A DNA stretch of 64,000 nucleotides from Pseudomonadota bacterium (lineage in GTDB: Bacteria > Pseudomonadota > Gammaproteobacteria > Burkholderiales > Burkholderiaceae_C), in NCBI GenBank assembly GCA_021805805.1, contig JAJZEB010000001.1, forward strand, positions 1-64,000, read 5' to 3'. A model generated the notes under the pieces. That model was not told the DNA's origin. It was given only the letters and a program-made list of their open reading frames with translations, and searched no databases. The position numbers and the translations under genes were made by a program. Below are positions 45,812-54,516 of this stretch, piece after piece (the first letter of the stretch is position 1; every line of letters begins with the position of its first letter).

Positions 45812-46252
45812 ATGGCAATCGTCAAATGGGATCCATGGCAGGAATTCGAGGACATGTTCAATCGCTACACGCGCGCGGTCGGCTGGCCTCGCGTCGGTCG
45901 GGGCGAGGTTGTCGAGACTGCCGACTGGTCGCCTCGGGTCGACATCGCGGAAACGCCGCAGGCGTACACCATCAAGGCCGAGATTCCGTCGGTCGACAAG
46001 GATGACGTCAAGGTCAGCATCGACGGCGGCATGGTCACGCTGTCGGGCGAGCGCAAGCAGGAAAAGGAAGAAAAGGACAAGACCTGGCACCGCGTCGAAC
46101 GCTTCTACGGGGCGTTCAGCCGCAGCTTCGCGCTGCCCGACAACATCGACGCCGCCGCGGCCAAGGCCACCTTCAAGGACGGACTGCTGACCCTCGAGAT
46201 TCCGAAGACCGCGCCGTCCGTGCCGAAGGGCGTCGAAGTCAAGGTCGAGTGA
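45812..46252 (+). CDS. Hsp20 small heat-shock protein
   Basis: This is a 146-residue chaperone with an alpha-crystallin domain (about 42-140). Conserved segments are PRVDIAETPQAYTIKAEIP, GGMVTLSGERKQEKEE, the RVERFYGAFSRSFALPDNI strand and the C-terminal LTLEIPKT. It prevents aggregation of unfolded proteins without ATP. The ATG at 45812 follows AAAGGAA. Its stop overlaps the start of the next gene (TGATGG). Confidence 0.94.
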   Translation: MAIVKWDPWQEFEDMFNRYTRAVGWPRVGRGEVVETADWSPRVDIAETPQAYTIKAEIPSVDKDDVKVSIDGGMVTLSGERKQEKEEKDKTWHRVERFYGAFSRSFALPDNIDAAAAKATFKDGLLTLEIPKTAPSVPKGVEVKVE

Positions 46253-46785
46253 TGGACAAGACCGCGTTCGATCTGGCGCGGGTGTATCAGCTGCTCGAGC
46301 CTGGCCCGGTGCTGCTGCTGGCCACGGCCGGTACGCAGCGGCCGAATGTGATGACGCTGAGCTGGCAGACGATGGTCGAGTTCGAGCCGCCGCTGGTGGC
46401 CTGCGTGCTCAGCCCCTCGGACTACAGCTTCGCCGCGCTGCAGCGCGACGGCGAATGCACGCTGAACGTTCCAGGCGCCGAGCTCGCCAGCCAGGTCGTC
46501 GGCTGCGGCAATTGTTCGGGACGCGATACCGACAAGTTCACCGCTTTCGGCTTGACTCCGCGACCGGCCGAGATCGTCGCCGCGCCGCTGGTCGACGAGT
46601 GCGACGCGAGCCTTGAATGCCGCGTCGTCGACCGCAGCATGGTCGAGCGCTACGGCCTGTTCATGCTCGAGGTCGTCCGCGCCTGGCGCCGCGGCAACGG
46701 CCCGGAGCGGTTGCTGCACCACGCCGGCTGGGGCGTGTTCCGGGTCAGCGAAGAAACGATGCGCCTGCCGTCGGCGATGCGTTAG
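46252..46785 (+). CDS. Flavin reductase-like FMN-binding protein
   Basis: This is a 177-residue protein of the flavin reductase-like domain family. The segment RPNVMTLSWQTMVEFEPPLVAC binds the FMN, followed by SFAALQRDGECTLNVPGAELASQVVGC and DKFTAFGLTPRPA. It may reduce or carry flavin for an oxidoreductase; a direct partner is not apparent. It is coupled to the small heat-shock protein gene by an overlapping stop and start. Confidence 0.88.
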   Translation: MDKTAFDLARVYQLLEPGPVLLLATAGTQRPNVMTLSWQTMVEFEPPLVACVLSPSDYSFAALQRDGECTLNVPGAELASQVVGCGNCSGRDTDKFTAFGLTPRPAEIVAAPLVDECDASLECRVVDRSMVERYGLFMLEVVRAWRRGNGPERLLHHAGWGVFRVSEETMRLPSAMR

Positions 46786-46891
46786 CGCGGCCGCATCGAC
46801 ACGCGTCATCGGCAGCTGGCCACGCCCGCGGGCGCGGCCAGCTGCGCCGCGATGCTTGCCAGCGCATCGGGGATCGCCTACCATCTGTCGT

Positions 46892-46911
46892 AACGCGAAC
46901 CATTCGCATTC
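46892..46911. promoter_or_regulatory. Putative Fur box upstream of feoABC
   Basis: The sequence AACGCGAACCATTCGCATTC resembles the inverted repeat form of Fur sites seen in betaproteobacteria (GCGAAT-N-ATTCGC arrangement). It lies 19 bases before the feoA start. Iron-Fur repression of ferrous iron uptake genes is general in related bacteria, so the context supports it. Confidence 0.6.
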
Positions 46912-46929
46912 CCAACAGTAGGTCGAGCC

Positions 46930-47202
46930 ATGCCCACCGTGCCCCCCACCCAGCCGACGATCCGGGCACTGGCCGCGCTGCGCCGCGGTCAGCGCGCACG
47001 CATCGCCGCGGTCGATTCGGCCGGCGGTCTGCCGCAGCGCGTCGCGATGCTGGGCCTGCGCCGCGGCGTCGAGCTGCACGTGGTGCTGGGACCCGATGCG
47101 CGCGGCGCCGTCGTGCGCGTCGGCGCCGCACGCATCGCGCTGGGCCGCGACATCGTCGAGCGCATCGCGGTCACCGCACTGTCCGACGCGGAGCCGCGCT
47201 GA
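46930..47202 (+). CDS. feoA: Ferrous iron transport accessory protein FeoA
   Basis: This is a 90-residue SH3-like protein that assists FeoB. Family features are LRRGQRARIAAVDSAGG, the MLGLRRGVELHVV segment and VRVGAARIALGRDIVERI. The extended Pro/Thr start (PTVPPTQPTI) precedes the domain. Its stop overlaps the feoB ATG, as in many feo operons. Confidence 0.92.
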   Translation: MPTVPPTQPTIRALAALRRGQRARIAAVDSAGGLPQRVAMLGLRRGVELHVVLGPDARGAVVRVGAARIALGRDIVERIAVTALSDAEPR

Positions 47203-49535
47203 TGGCCGCCTGCCACGACACCGCCGCTGCCCCGGGAACCCGCCGGAATCGCCCGCTGATCGCGCTGGCCGGCAATCCGAACTGCGGCAAGACGACACTG
47301 TTCAACCTGCTCACAGGCGCGCGCCAGCAGGTCGGAAACTGGCCGGGCGTCACGGTCGAGCGCCGTGCCGGCCAGCTCGATCCGGGCACTGGCCTGGCAA
47401 CGCTGGTCGACCTGCCCGGCGTCTACAGCCTGCTCGGCGGCGGCGGCGAGGACCAGCGCGTCGCGCGCGACGCGCTGTGCGGCGACGATGTCGATCTGGT
47501 CGTGCAAGTCGTCGACGCGTCCAACCTCGAGCGGCACCTGCTGCTGAGCGCGGAACTGATCGAGGTCGGCAAACCGCTGCTTGTGGTGCTGAACATGATC
47601 GACGAGGCACGTGCGGCTGGCTTCGAGCCGCAACCCGAGCAACTCGCGCAGCGGCTTGGCGTTGCGGTGGTCCCGATGGTCGCGCGCCGCGGCAGCGGTC
47701 GCCGCGAACTGCTCGACACCATCGGCCAGGCGCTGCGCACGCCGCCGCGCGTCGCGCGCGGCGCCTACGACGACGAACTGCGCGCGGCACTGGATCAGGT
47801 GGCGGCGGCATTGCCGCGCCACGCGCGCCTGGACGCGCTGCGCATGCTGGAAGCGCACGACGCGCCGCAGGACGCCGACCAGGCCCGCGCGCTGCGCACG
47901 GCCAGCGCGACGCTGCGCGCCGCGCATGGCGAGGACGCCTGCGACCTGTTCGCAGCCGCACGCTTCGCGTGGGCCCATGCGACCGCCGCCGCGGTGCTGC
48001 ACGGCGACGGTCGGGTCGGTTTGCGCCATCGCGTCGGCGCCCGGCTCGACGCGCTGTTCCTGCACCGCTGGCTCGGCGTGCCGCTGTTTCTCGCCGTGCT
48101 GTACCTGGTGTTCGTCGTCAGCTTCAGCGGCGGCAACATCCTGCTCGACGTGTTCGACCAGGGCTCCGAGGCGCTGCTGATCGACGGCACCGGCCACCTG
48201 CTGCTCGGCGCCGGTCTGCCGGGCTGGGCGGTCGCCGCGCTGGCCGGCGGGGTCGGCGGCGGGCTGCATCTGGTGATCTCGTTCATCCCGCCGATCGGGC
48301 TGACCTTCCTGCTGCTGGCGCTGCTCGACGACTGCGGCTACCTGGCGCGCGCCGCCTACGCGATGGACCGGCTGATGCGGCGCTTCGGGCTTCCGGGCAA
48401 CGCGCTGGTGCCGATGGTCATCGGCTTCGGCTGCAATGTGCCGGCGATCATGGGCTCGCGCATCATCGAGGATCCGCGCGGCCGGCTGCTGACCGTGCTG
48501 ATCCAGCCGTTCATGTCGTGCTCGGCGCGGCTGACCATCTATCTGGCATTCGCCGTCGTGTTCTTCCGCGACAACGGCGGTCAGATCGTTTTCGCGCTGT
48601 ACCTGCTCGGCATCGTCGCGGCGCTGCTCAGCGCCGCGCTGCTCGGCCGCACCGCGCTGCGCGGCGTGCCGCTGCCATTCCTGATCGAGCTGCCGCCGTA
48701 CCGGCTGCCCAGTGTGCACAGCGTGCTGGTGCAGGCTTGGCAGCGACTGCGGGTGTTCGTGCTGCGCGTGGGCAAGGTCATCACCGCGATCGGTCTCGTG
48801 CTGTTCGTGCTGCCGGGAATCGGCTGGGGCGCGCACGGCCTGCAGTTGACCGACATCGAGCATTCGCTGCTGGCCCAGGGCAGCCGCACGCTGGCGCCAC
48901 TGTTCGCGCCGATGGGCGTGCGCCGCGACAACTGGCCGGCGGTGGCCGGACTGGTCGCCGGCGCCGCGGCCAAGGAAGTCGTCGTCGGCACCCTGAACGG
49001 CATCTACCAGCGCCAGCAGGCCGCCGAGCAGCTGCAGCGCTGGCGCGACCCCGAGATCGGGCCGAAGCTGCGCGCCGCGCTGCGCACGGTGCCGGAGAAT
49101 GCGCGCGCTTTCTTCTCGACCATGCTCGACCCGCTGGACGTCGGCGCGCTGCGCTCGAGCACACGCGCCACCGCCGCGTCGGGCGCCAGCGCGCAGACGC
49201 TGGCCGGACTGGCCGCCGGCTTCACCCCGCTGTCGGCATTCGCCTACCTGGTGTTCGTGTTGCTGTACGTTCCGTGCGCCAGCACCATGGCGGCGCTGCG
49301 CCGCGAGGCAGGCTGGGGCTGGATGGTGTTTTCGATCGGCTACGGCGTGCTGCTGGCGTGGTGCGCGGCAACGGTCGTCTACCAGGCCGGCAGCGCAACG
49401 GCGCACCCGGTGCATTCGGCGGCGTGGATCGCAGGCTGCGCCTGCGCGCTGCTCGCTCTGGTCGCCGCGCTGCGGCGCTGGGGCCTGCAGCGGCGCACGC
49501 CGCCGGCACCGCACGCAGCGTGGAACGCGCCATGA
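47202..49535 (+). CDS. feoB: Ferrous iron transporter FeoB
   Basis: This is a 777-residue inner-membrane Fe(II) transporter. The N-terminal GTPase has G1 GNPNCGKTTLFN, the G2/G3 regions NWPGVTVERR and LVDLPGVYSL, and G4 NMID. The membrane part holds the two Gate segments, the first around VIGFGCNVPAIMGSRI, and the second nearer the C-terminus. A long loop (about residues 595-675) precedes the last Gate region. It overlaps feoC by four bases (ATGA). Confidence 0.96.
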   Translation: MAACHDTAAAPGTRRNRPLIALAGNPNCGKTTLFNLLTGARQQVGNWPGVTVERRAGQLDPGTGLATLVDLPGVYSLLGGGGEDQRVARDALCGDDVDLVVQVVDASNLERHLLLSAELIEVGKPLLVVLNMIDEARAAGFEPQPEQLAQRLGVAVVPMVARRGSGRRELLDTIGQALRTPPRVARGAYDDELRAALDQVAAALPRHARLDALRMLEAHDAPQDADQARALRTASATLRAAHGEDACDLFAAARFAWAHATAAAVLHGDGRVGLRHRVGARLDALFLHRWLGVPLFLAVLYLVFVVSFSGGNILLDVFDQGSEALLIDGTGHLLLGAGLPGWAVAALAGGVGGGLHLVISFIPPIGLTFLLLALLDDCGYLARAAYAMDRLMRRFGLPGNALVPMVIGFGCNVPAIMGSRIIEDPRGRLLTVLIQPFMSCSARLTIYLAFAVVFFRDNGGQIVFALYLLGIVAALLSAALLGRTALRGVPLPFLIELPPYRLPSVHSVLVQAWQRLRVFVLRVGKVITAIGLVLFVLPGIGWGAHGLQLTDIEHSLLAQGSRTLAPLFAPMGVRRDNWPAVAGLVAGAAAKEVVVGTLNGIYQRQQAAEQLQRWRDPEIGPKLRAALRTVPENARAFFSTMLDPLDVGALRSSTRATAASGASAQTLAGLAAGFTPLSAFAYLVFVLLYVPCASTMAALRREAGWGWMVFSIGYGVLLAWCAATVVYQAGSATAHPVHSAAWIAGCACALLALVAALRRWGLQRRTPPAPHAAWNAP

Positions 49536-49843
49536 CGCTGCCTGGAGGCATCGCCGCCGCCGGTGGTGATCCGCTGTTCGCACTGCGCGAAACCCTGCGC
49601 GCCGCCGACGGCGGCGTGAGCGCGGCGCAGCTCGCCGCCGCGCTCGGACTGTCGCGCACAGTGGTCGACGCGCTGCTGGCGCACTGGCAGCGCCGCGGCC
49701 GGGTCGTCGCCAGCGCGGCCGGCGGCTGCGGCGACGGCGGCTCCTGCGCCGCTTGCGCCAGCCGCTGCGTCGGGGCGACCGAGCTGTATCGCTGGCACGA
49801 CACACCGCCGACGCGCACCGTGCCGCTGCACGCGGCGCGCTGA
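49532..49843 (+). CDS. feoC: FeoC-like winged-helix protein with Cys cluster
   Basis: This is a 103-residue protein in the place of feoC. A winged-helix-like N-terminal part (about 15-60, [24 protein letters not shown]) is followed by a Cys-rich segment [16 protein letters not shown] that could hold an iron-sulfur cluster. FeoC protects FeoB from proteolysis or senses oxygen in enterobacteria. Sequence similarity is weak, so the assignment rests on position, fold pattern and the Cys residues. Confidence 0.78.
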   Translation: MTLPGGIAAAGGDPLFALRETLRAADGGVSAAQLAAALGLSRTVVDALLAHWQRRGRVVASAAGGCGDGGSCAACASRCVGATELYRWHDTPPTRTVPLHAAR

Positions 49844-49911
49844 GCCGCGCCGACCGCGTTCGCCTGCTGCGGTTCCATGTTCCAATCGCGGAACAGCCGC
49901 TGAACCGTGCC

Positions 49912-51816
49912 ATGCCGTCCGATCCTGCCATCGACCCGCGTCCGCGTATCGTCGCGGTCGGCTTTCATCGCCTGAAGCAATTGCTGCGCGAGGTCGCGCC
50001 CGAGTACGCCGCGCGCGCCCGCGTCGACGTGCTCGATCGCGGCTTCGAGGAAGCGCTGGCCGAAATCGAGGCCCAGCGCCCGCAGCGACCGATCGACGTT
50101 CTGGTCGCCGCTGGGCTGCACGGTGATTACCTGCGCAGCCACATCGATTTGCCGGTGGTGATGGTCAAGGTCGGAGGCTATGACCTGATGCTCGCGCTGG
50201 CCCAGGCGCGTGCGCTGAGCAGCCGCATCGCGCTGGTCACCTTCGGCAAAGTGCGCGCCGAAGTCGAGCAGTTCAGCCGATTGTTCGGCCTGGACATCGT
50301 GCAGCGAAGCTACCAGAGCGAGGAACAAGCCGGCGCCTGCGTCGACGAACTGCGCGCCGCGGGCACCGAAGTCGTCGTGGCGCCGGGGCTGGTCGCCGAT
50401 CTGGCCGAAGCCGCCGGAATGACCGGGCTGCTGCTGTATTCCCCCGACGCGGTGCGCCAGGCAATCGACGACGCGATCGAAGTCGCGCGCACCGCGCGCA
50501 TCGCCACCGCCAAGCGCGAGCGGCTCAATGCCATCATCGCGCAACTGCGCGACGGCGTGGTCGCGGTCGACGTCGACGAGCGCATCGAAGCCCTGAACCC
50601 GCCGGTCGAGCGACTTCTCGGCTTGCCGCGTGCGCAACTGCTCGGCCGTCGGCTCGGCGAAGTCGCTCCCGAGCTGTCGCTGCAACGCACGCTGCGCGAC
50701 GGCGTCGATGAAACCGACGAGGTCGCGCGCCTGCACGGACGCACGGTGGTTCTGAGCCGGCGCGGAATCCACGAGCGCGGAGTGACCACCGGCGCGGTGC
50801 TGACCTGCCAGGACCCGGCGTCGATCCAGCGCGCCGAACGCAACCTGCGCGCACGCGCCACCGCGCGCGGCGCGCGCTGGAGGCTCGACGACATCGTCGG
50901 CGACAGCGCGCCGATGCGCGAAGCACGAAGACTGGCTGCGCGCTACGCGCGCTCCGAGGCCACAGTGCTGATCGTCGGTGAGAGCGGTACCGGCAAGGAA
51001 CTGTTCGCGCAGGGGCTGCACGCCGCCAGCCGGCGCGCGCACCAGCCGTTCGTCGCGGTCAACTGCGCGGCGTTCCCGGAAGCGCTGCTGGAAAGCGAGC
51101 TGTTCGGCTACGACGAAGGCGCGTTCACCGGCGCGCGCAAAGCCGGCAAAGTCGGATTGTTCGAGGCCGCGCATCACGGCACCATCTTCCTCGACGAAAT
51201 CGGCGAAATGCCGGTGTCGCTGCAGACCCGGCTGCTGCGGGTTTTGCAGGAGCGCGAAATCCTGCGCGTCGGAGCCACCGAGCCGACTCCGATCGACGTG
51301 CGGGTCGTCGCAGCGACCCATCGTGCGCTGGACGAGCGAATCGCAGTCGGAGCGTTCCGCCGCGATCTCTACTACCGGCTGAACATCCTGCGCCTGCAGC
51401 TCGTGCCGCTGCGCGAACGCCTCGACGACCTGCCAGCGCTGGCCGCGCACCTGTTCGACAAACTCGCCATGCGCGCGGCAGGCGCGCCTGCCGCGCTGCT
51501 CGACGCTCTGCTCGCGCGCGCGCAGGGCTACGCCTGGCCGGGCAATGTGCGCGAGCTGGAGAACATGATCGAGCGCGTGGTCGGTGCCGGCGAGGCCAGC
51601 GCCGCGCTGCTGCCCGAGCTCGGCGCCGCGCACCTGCCGCAATCGGCGGACACCGCCGACGCGGCGCCGCTGGCCGCCCGGCGCGCCGCCAGCGAGCGCG
51701 CCACCATTTTGCGCGTGCTGGCCGAGTGCGGCGGTGACCGCGCCGCGGCGTGCGCGGCGCTGGGAATCGGCCGCACCACCCTGTGGCGCAAACTGCGCGC
51801 CGCGGACGGGAGTTGA
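49912..51816 (+). CDS. prpR: PrpR-type sigma-54-dependent regulator
   Basis: This is a 634-residue activator of propionate breakdown. The N-terminal PrpR domain (about 10-185, [19 protein letters not shown]) senses 2-methylcitrate in known systems. A PAS-like part (about 190-310) follows. The AAA+ domain has [22 protein letters not shown], and [10 protein letters not shown], and the Fis-type DNA-binding end is [17 protein letters not shown]. No prpB, prpC or acn gene is next to it in this window, where feoC lies upstream and an unrelated operon converges downstream, so its targets must be distant. Confidence 0.93.
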   Translation: MPSDPAIDPRPRIVAVGFHRLKQLLREVAPEYAARARVDVLDRGFEEALAEIEAQRPQRPIDVLVAAGLHGDYLRSHIDLPVVMVKVGGYDLMLALAQARALSSRIALVTFGKVRAEVEQFSRLFGLDIVQRSYQSEEQAGACVDELRAAGTEVVVAPGLVADLAEAAGMTGLLLYSPDAVRQAIDDAIEVARTARIATAKRERLNAIIAQLRDGVVAVDVDERIEALNPPVERLLGLPRAQLLGRRLGEVAPELSLQRTLRDGVDETDEVARLHGRTVVLSRRGIHERGVTTGAVLTCQDPASIQRAERNLRARATARGARWRLDDIVGDSAPMREARRLAARYARSEATVLIVGESGTGKELFAQGLHAASRRAHQPFVAVNCAAFPEALLESELFGYDEGAFTGARKAGKVGLFEAAHHGTIFLDEIGEMPVSLQTRLLRVLQEREILRVGATEPTPIDVRVVAATHRALDERIAVGAFRRDLYYRLNILRLQLVPLRERLDDLPALAAHLFDKLAMRAAGAPAALLDALLARAQGYAWPGNVRELENMIERVVGAGEASAALLPELGAAHLPQSADTADAAPLAARRAASERATILRVLAECGGDRAAACAALGIGRTTLWRKLRAADGS

Positions 51817-51926
51817 GCGCGGCTTCGGAGCGGCCGTGCGCCGCGCTCACGTGACGGCCCCCAGGCGCTGCGCGCCACCCCCCGAGGGGGCGAGCGCGGC
51901 TTCGGAGCGGCCGTGCGCCGCGCTCA
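51815..51926. repeat. Two identical 35-bp hairpin repeats between convergent genes
   Basis: The 35 bases from 51815 to 51849 recur exactly at 51892 to 51926. Each copy has arms GAGCGCGG and CCGCGCTC that can pair. Between them lies a G/C-rich segment with CCCCCCGAGGGGG. The first copy overlaps the prpR stop and the second overlaps the stop of the secreted-protein gene. Such elements act as bidirectional terminators in related bacteria and are probably dispersed in the genome. Confidence 0.85.
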
Positions 51927-52550
51927 GTCGTGCTCGTGCATCGCAGGCGGTTCGTCGACTTCGGCGGGCTGCGGCGGCTGCGGCGGCGCCTGTTGCAGTG
52001 CCGGAGGCTCCACCAGCGCCATCGGCAATACCCGCACGTAACGCGCCTTGGCGGCCTTGTACGCCGCGTTCCCGAGCAGCGGATCGATCGGCACGCGAAA
52101 GCCGTAGCCCCACAGCGCCGGAATCGGAGCGCCACGCTGGCCGCCGGCAAGCCGTGGACGCAGCAACTGCACGAACAGCTTCAGCGGCCTGTCGGCCGTC
52201 GGGTGCACCGCGTCGCCGTGCAGCGTGCGCCAGAACGCGTCGTCGGCGTCGATGATGCGGACGTAATGCGCCCAGTGGCTCTGCGGATCGGCTGCGTACA
52301 TGCAGTCGACGCGAAGCGCCTGCAGCCTGGCACCGGGCACATGCGCGGCCCACGCCAGCTGCAGCGCGCTTGGCTGCGCCGACAGCGGAGTCGGCTCCAG
52401 CAGCGCGCGCAGCGCGCCGCCGGCAATGCTTCCCGAAACGGAGCAGCGCAACAGGTACGGCGCGCCGACTGCGGCGATGGTGCTGCGCACGTCGTGGCCG
52501 TGGGCCAGGCCGCACAGGCAAGCGGTGACCGCTGCCAGCAATCGATGCAT
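51924..52550 (-). CDS. Secreted protein of unrecognised family, type A (copy 1)
   Basis: This is a 208-residue protein with a signal peptide (residues 1-19, ending LAHG) and no membrane segment. It is clearly related to the product of 53158-53772: both have RSTI-x-AVGAP near the start, an RC and a VDC cysteine, then DPQS and ADD-x-FWRT-x-G. It carries a Pro-rich tail (QQAPPQPPQPAEVDEPP) that its partner lacks. I do not know the family. It forms the last gene of a four-gene run in which two gene types alternate. Confidence 0.8.
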   Translation of the reverse strand: MHRLLAAVTACLCGLAHGHDVRSTIAAVGAPYLLRCSVSGSIAGGALRALLEPTPLSAQPSALQLAWAAHVPGARLQALRVDCMYAADPQSHWAHYVRIIDADDAFWRTLHGDAVHPTADRPLKLFVQLLRPRLAGGQRGAPIPALWGYGFRVPIDPLLGNAAYKAAKARYVRVLPMALVEPPALQQAPPQPPQPAEVDEPPAMHEHD

Positions 52551-52595
52551 TGTTCACTCCTTCTGGAGCGCGCCGGAACCCGGCGCGCGGAGGTT

Positions 52596-53168
52596 TCAAG
52601 GACCGGGGATGACCGGCAACGGTTCGATGACGCGGAACTTCCCCCTGCCGTTGCCGAGCCAGCACGACCCGCGCAATGCGAACCCATCGTCGACGCCGTC
52701 GGGTGCAAGGCGCATGATGTGCAAGGTCAGCCTGCTTCCCGGATCGGGAGGGCAATGCTGCGCGTGACCGTTCCACGTGTCCCAGAACGGATCGTTGCGA
52801 TCGAGCGTGGCACGCACGGTGTAGCGTTGCGCGCCGGCACCGCCGCGGCATTGCAGCACGGCTTCGACGAACGACGCGCCGACGCTGGACACTCCGACGC
52901 CTCCGGTCTGCCACAGCATCCACGGCAGACTGTGCAAATGCTGTCCCGCGAACATCGGCCACCAGTCGTCGATCAGCATGACGGTGAAGTCGACCCCGGC
53001 CGAAGCGCGAAAGCGTCCTTGCACCGAGCACGACAACTGCTCGTCGGTGTCGTTGCGCAGCACCAGTTCGAGCGCTGCGACCGGAGTCGCCGCGAGCAGC
53101 CCCGCGGCGAGCAGCGCGAGTGCTGCGGCGCGCCGCACCGCGGTGCGGCCTGGCGCATCAGTCCACAT
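52596..53168 (-). CDS. Secreted protein of unrecognised family, type B (copy 1)
   Basis: This is a 190-residue protein with a hydrophobic export signal (about 12-33). It shares with the product of 53810-54403 the pattern ELVLRN-x-TD, a Cys in LSCSV, AGQ...SLP, FWDT, a Cys-Pro-Pro-Asp-Pro-Gly region and GF-x-LRGSCW, then RVIEPLPV near the end. Four conserved Cys may form disulfides. It also has weak similarity to the type A proteins around DPFW. The first 11 bases of the gene overlap the end of the type A gene upstream. Its function is unknown. Confidence 0.78.
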   Translation of the reverse strand: MWTDAPGRTAVRRAAALALLAAGLLAATPVAALELVLRNDTDEQLSCSVQGRFRASAGVDFTVMLIDDWWPMFAGQHLHSLPWMLWQTGGVGVSSVGASFVEAVLQCRGGAGAQRYTVRATLDRNDPFWDTWNGHAQHCPPDPGSRLTLHIMRLAPDGVDDGFALRGSCWLGNGRGKFRVIEPLPVIPGP

Positions 53169-53772
53169 CGCCGACCTCCGGCACGTCGGCGGCTTCGCCC
53201 GGATGCGGCAAGCCGCCTCCGGCGTGCAGCAGTGGCTGCACATACACATAGCGCGCCTTGTTGCCGATCCAGTAGGCCGAGTGAATCGACCGCCGCAGCG
53301 GTTCGCGGTAGGTGTAGCCCCACAGCGCCGGGTACAGATCGCCGAAGCCGTCGGCGCCGGCCTGCGGCTGCAGGCTCATCGGCTGCACCGCCAGACGCAG
53401 CGGCCGACTCGCCGCCGGGTGCAGAGCAACGCCGTCGACGGTGCGCCAGAACGGGTCGTCGGCGCCGATGACGCGGATGTAGCGCGCCGGCGCGCTCTGC
53501 GGATCGGGCGCGAACAGGCAGTCGACACGCAGGCTGCGCAGCGTCTGCCCGGGCAGGTGCGCATCCCAGGCAATGGCCAACGGCCGCGGCTGGGTTCCCA
53601 GCGACGTGGCGGGAAGCAGCAGCTGCAGCGGGCCGTCGTCGACGGCGCCGCGAACTTCGCAACGCATCAGGTGCGGCGCACCGACGGCTTCGATGGTGCT
53701 GCGCGGATCGAGCGCGTGGGCCTGGCTGGCCAGGCTCGCGGCGAGCAGCGCGATGCAACGGGTGTAGGGCAT
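53158..53772 (-). CDS. Secreted protein of unrecognised family, type A (copy 2)
   Basis: This is a 204-residue protein with a signal peptide (residues 1-20, ending SQAHA). It is related along its length to the product of 51924-52550. Conserved segments include IEAVGAPHLMRCEVRG, HLPGQTLRSLRVDC, DPQSAPARYIRVIGADDPFW and LWGYTYREPLRR. The C-terminal region has GNKARYVYVQPLL. No catalytic motif can be named. Its end overlaps the start of the next gene by 11 bases, so the four genes are probably one transcript. Confidence 0.8.
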   Translation of the reverse strand: MPYTRCIALLAASLASQAHALDPRSTIEAVGAPHLMRCEVRGAVDDGPLQLLLPATSLGTQPRPLAIAWDAHLPGQTLRSLRVDCLFAPDPQSAPARYIRVIGADDPFWRTVDGVALHPAASRPLRLAVQPMSLQPQAGADGFGDLYPALWGYTYREPLRRSIHSAYWIGNKARYVYVQPLLHAGGGLPHPGEAADVPEVGDVD

Positions 53773-53809
53773 GGTTGAATCCTTCGCGACGCAGAAGCGA
53801 TGGCCGCGC

Positions 53810-54403
53810 TCAATGCGCCGCCTCGACCGGCAGCGGGACGATGACGCGGTACGCGCTCATCCAGCCAGCCGGACTCAGGCAGCTGCCGCGCAACACGAAA
53901 CCGGGCAGCGACGCCACCGGCGCAGGCCTGAACGCCTCGCCGGGGGCGACGAAGCGCGCGATCTCGAGCTTGAGCGTCGCGCCCGGCTCGGGCCGGCAAG
54001 CGGGCTGCCCCGGCGCCTCGATCTGCCAGAACGCGCTGTCGTGCGCAAGCAGCTTGCGCAGCACGAACGCGCCCGGCGCCTGCCAGCCCTGGCACCACAG
54101 CTCGGCATCGAGGAAACGCGGCGTGCCGTAGCCCGGCAGATCCCAGTTCAGCCACGCCGCCAGCGGCAGGCTCGGCGTGCGCTGACCGGCGTACAGCAGC
54201 ACCCGCTTGACCAGCGGCACCGCGAACTGCGAACCGTCGGCGCGCGCGTAATGGGCGTCGATCTGGCAATGCAATGCGGTGTCGGTGCTGTTGCGCAGCA
54301 TCAGCTCGGCACACGCAGGAGGCGCGCACAGCGCGCCGGCGACCAAGGCGGCAGCACTTTGAAGTGCGCCGGGACGCGACCGCGGGGGTGGATTGGACGG
54401 CAT
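53810..54403 (-). CDS. Secreted protein of unrecognised family, type B (copy 2)
   Basis: This is a 197-residue protein, first gene of the four. An export signal (about 13-32, ending PACA) precedes ELMLRNSTDTALHCQID. The later segments VLLYAGQRTPSLPLAAW, AELWCQGW, FWQIEAPGQPACRPEPG and GFVLRGSC match its partner at 52596-53168. The start at 54403 was chosen over a longer open frame upstream that runs antisense-like into the aldolase gene. There are 113 bases between it and the aldolase gene, enough for a promoter. The function is unknown. Confidence 0.75.
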   Translation of the reverse strand: MPSNPPPRSRPGALQSAAALVAGALCAPPACAELMLRNSTDTALHCQIDAHYARADGSQFAVPLVKRVLLYAGQRTPSLPLAAWLNWDLPGYGTPRFLDAELWCQGWQAPGAFVLRKLLAHDSAFWQIEAPGQPACRPEPGATLKLEIARFVAPGEAFRPAPVASLPGFVLRGSCLSPAGWMSAYRVIVPLPVEAAH

Positions 54404-54516
54404 CGGAACTCGGCATTCGACAGCCATCGGTCCCGCGTGCCGATGCGGCACGCAGCCAACCGATGTCCGATGCTTCGATGCCCGACGCCGGCGCGAAGTT
54501 CCCGCGCGCCGACGAA

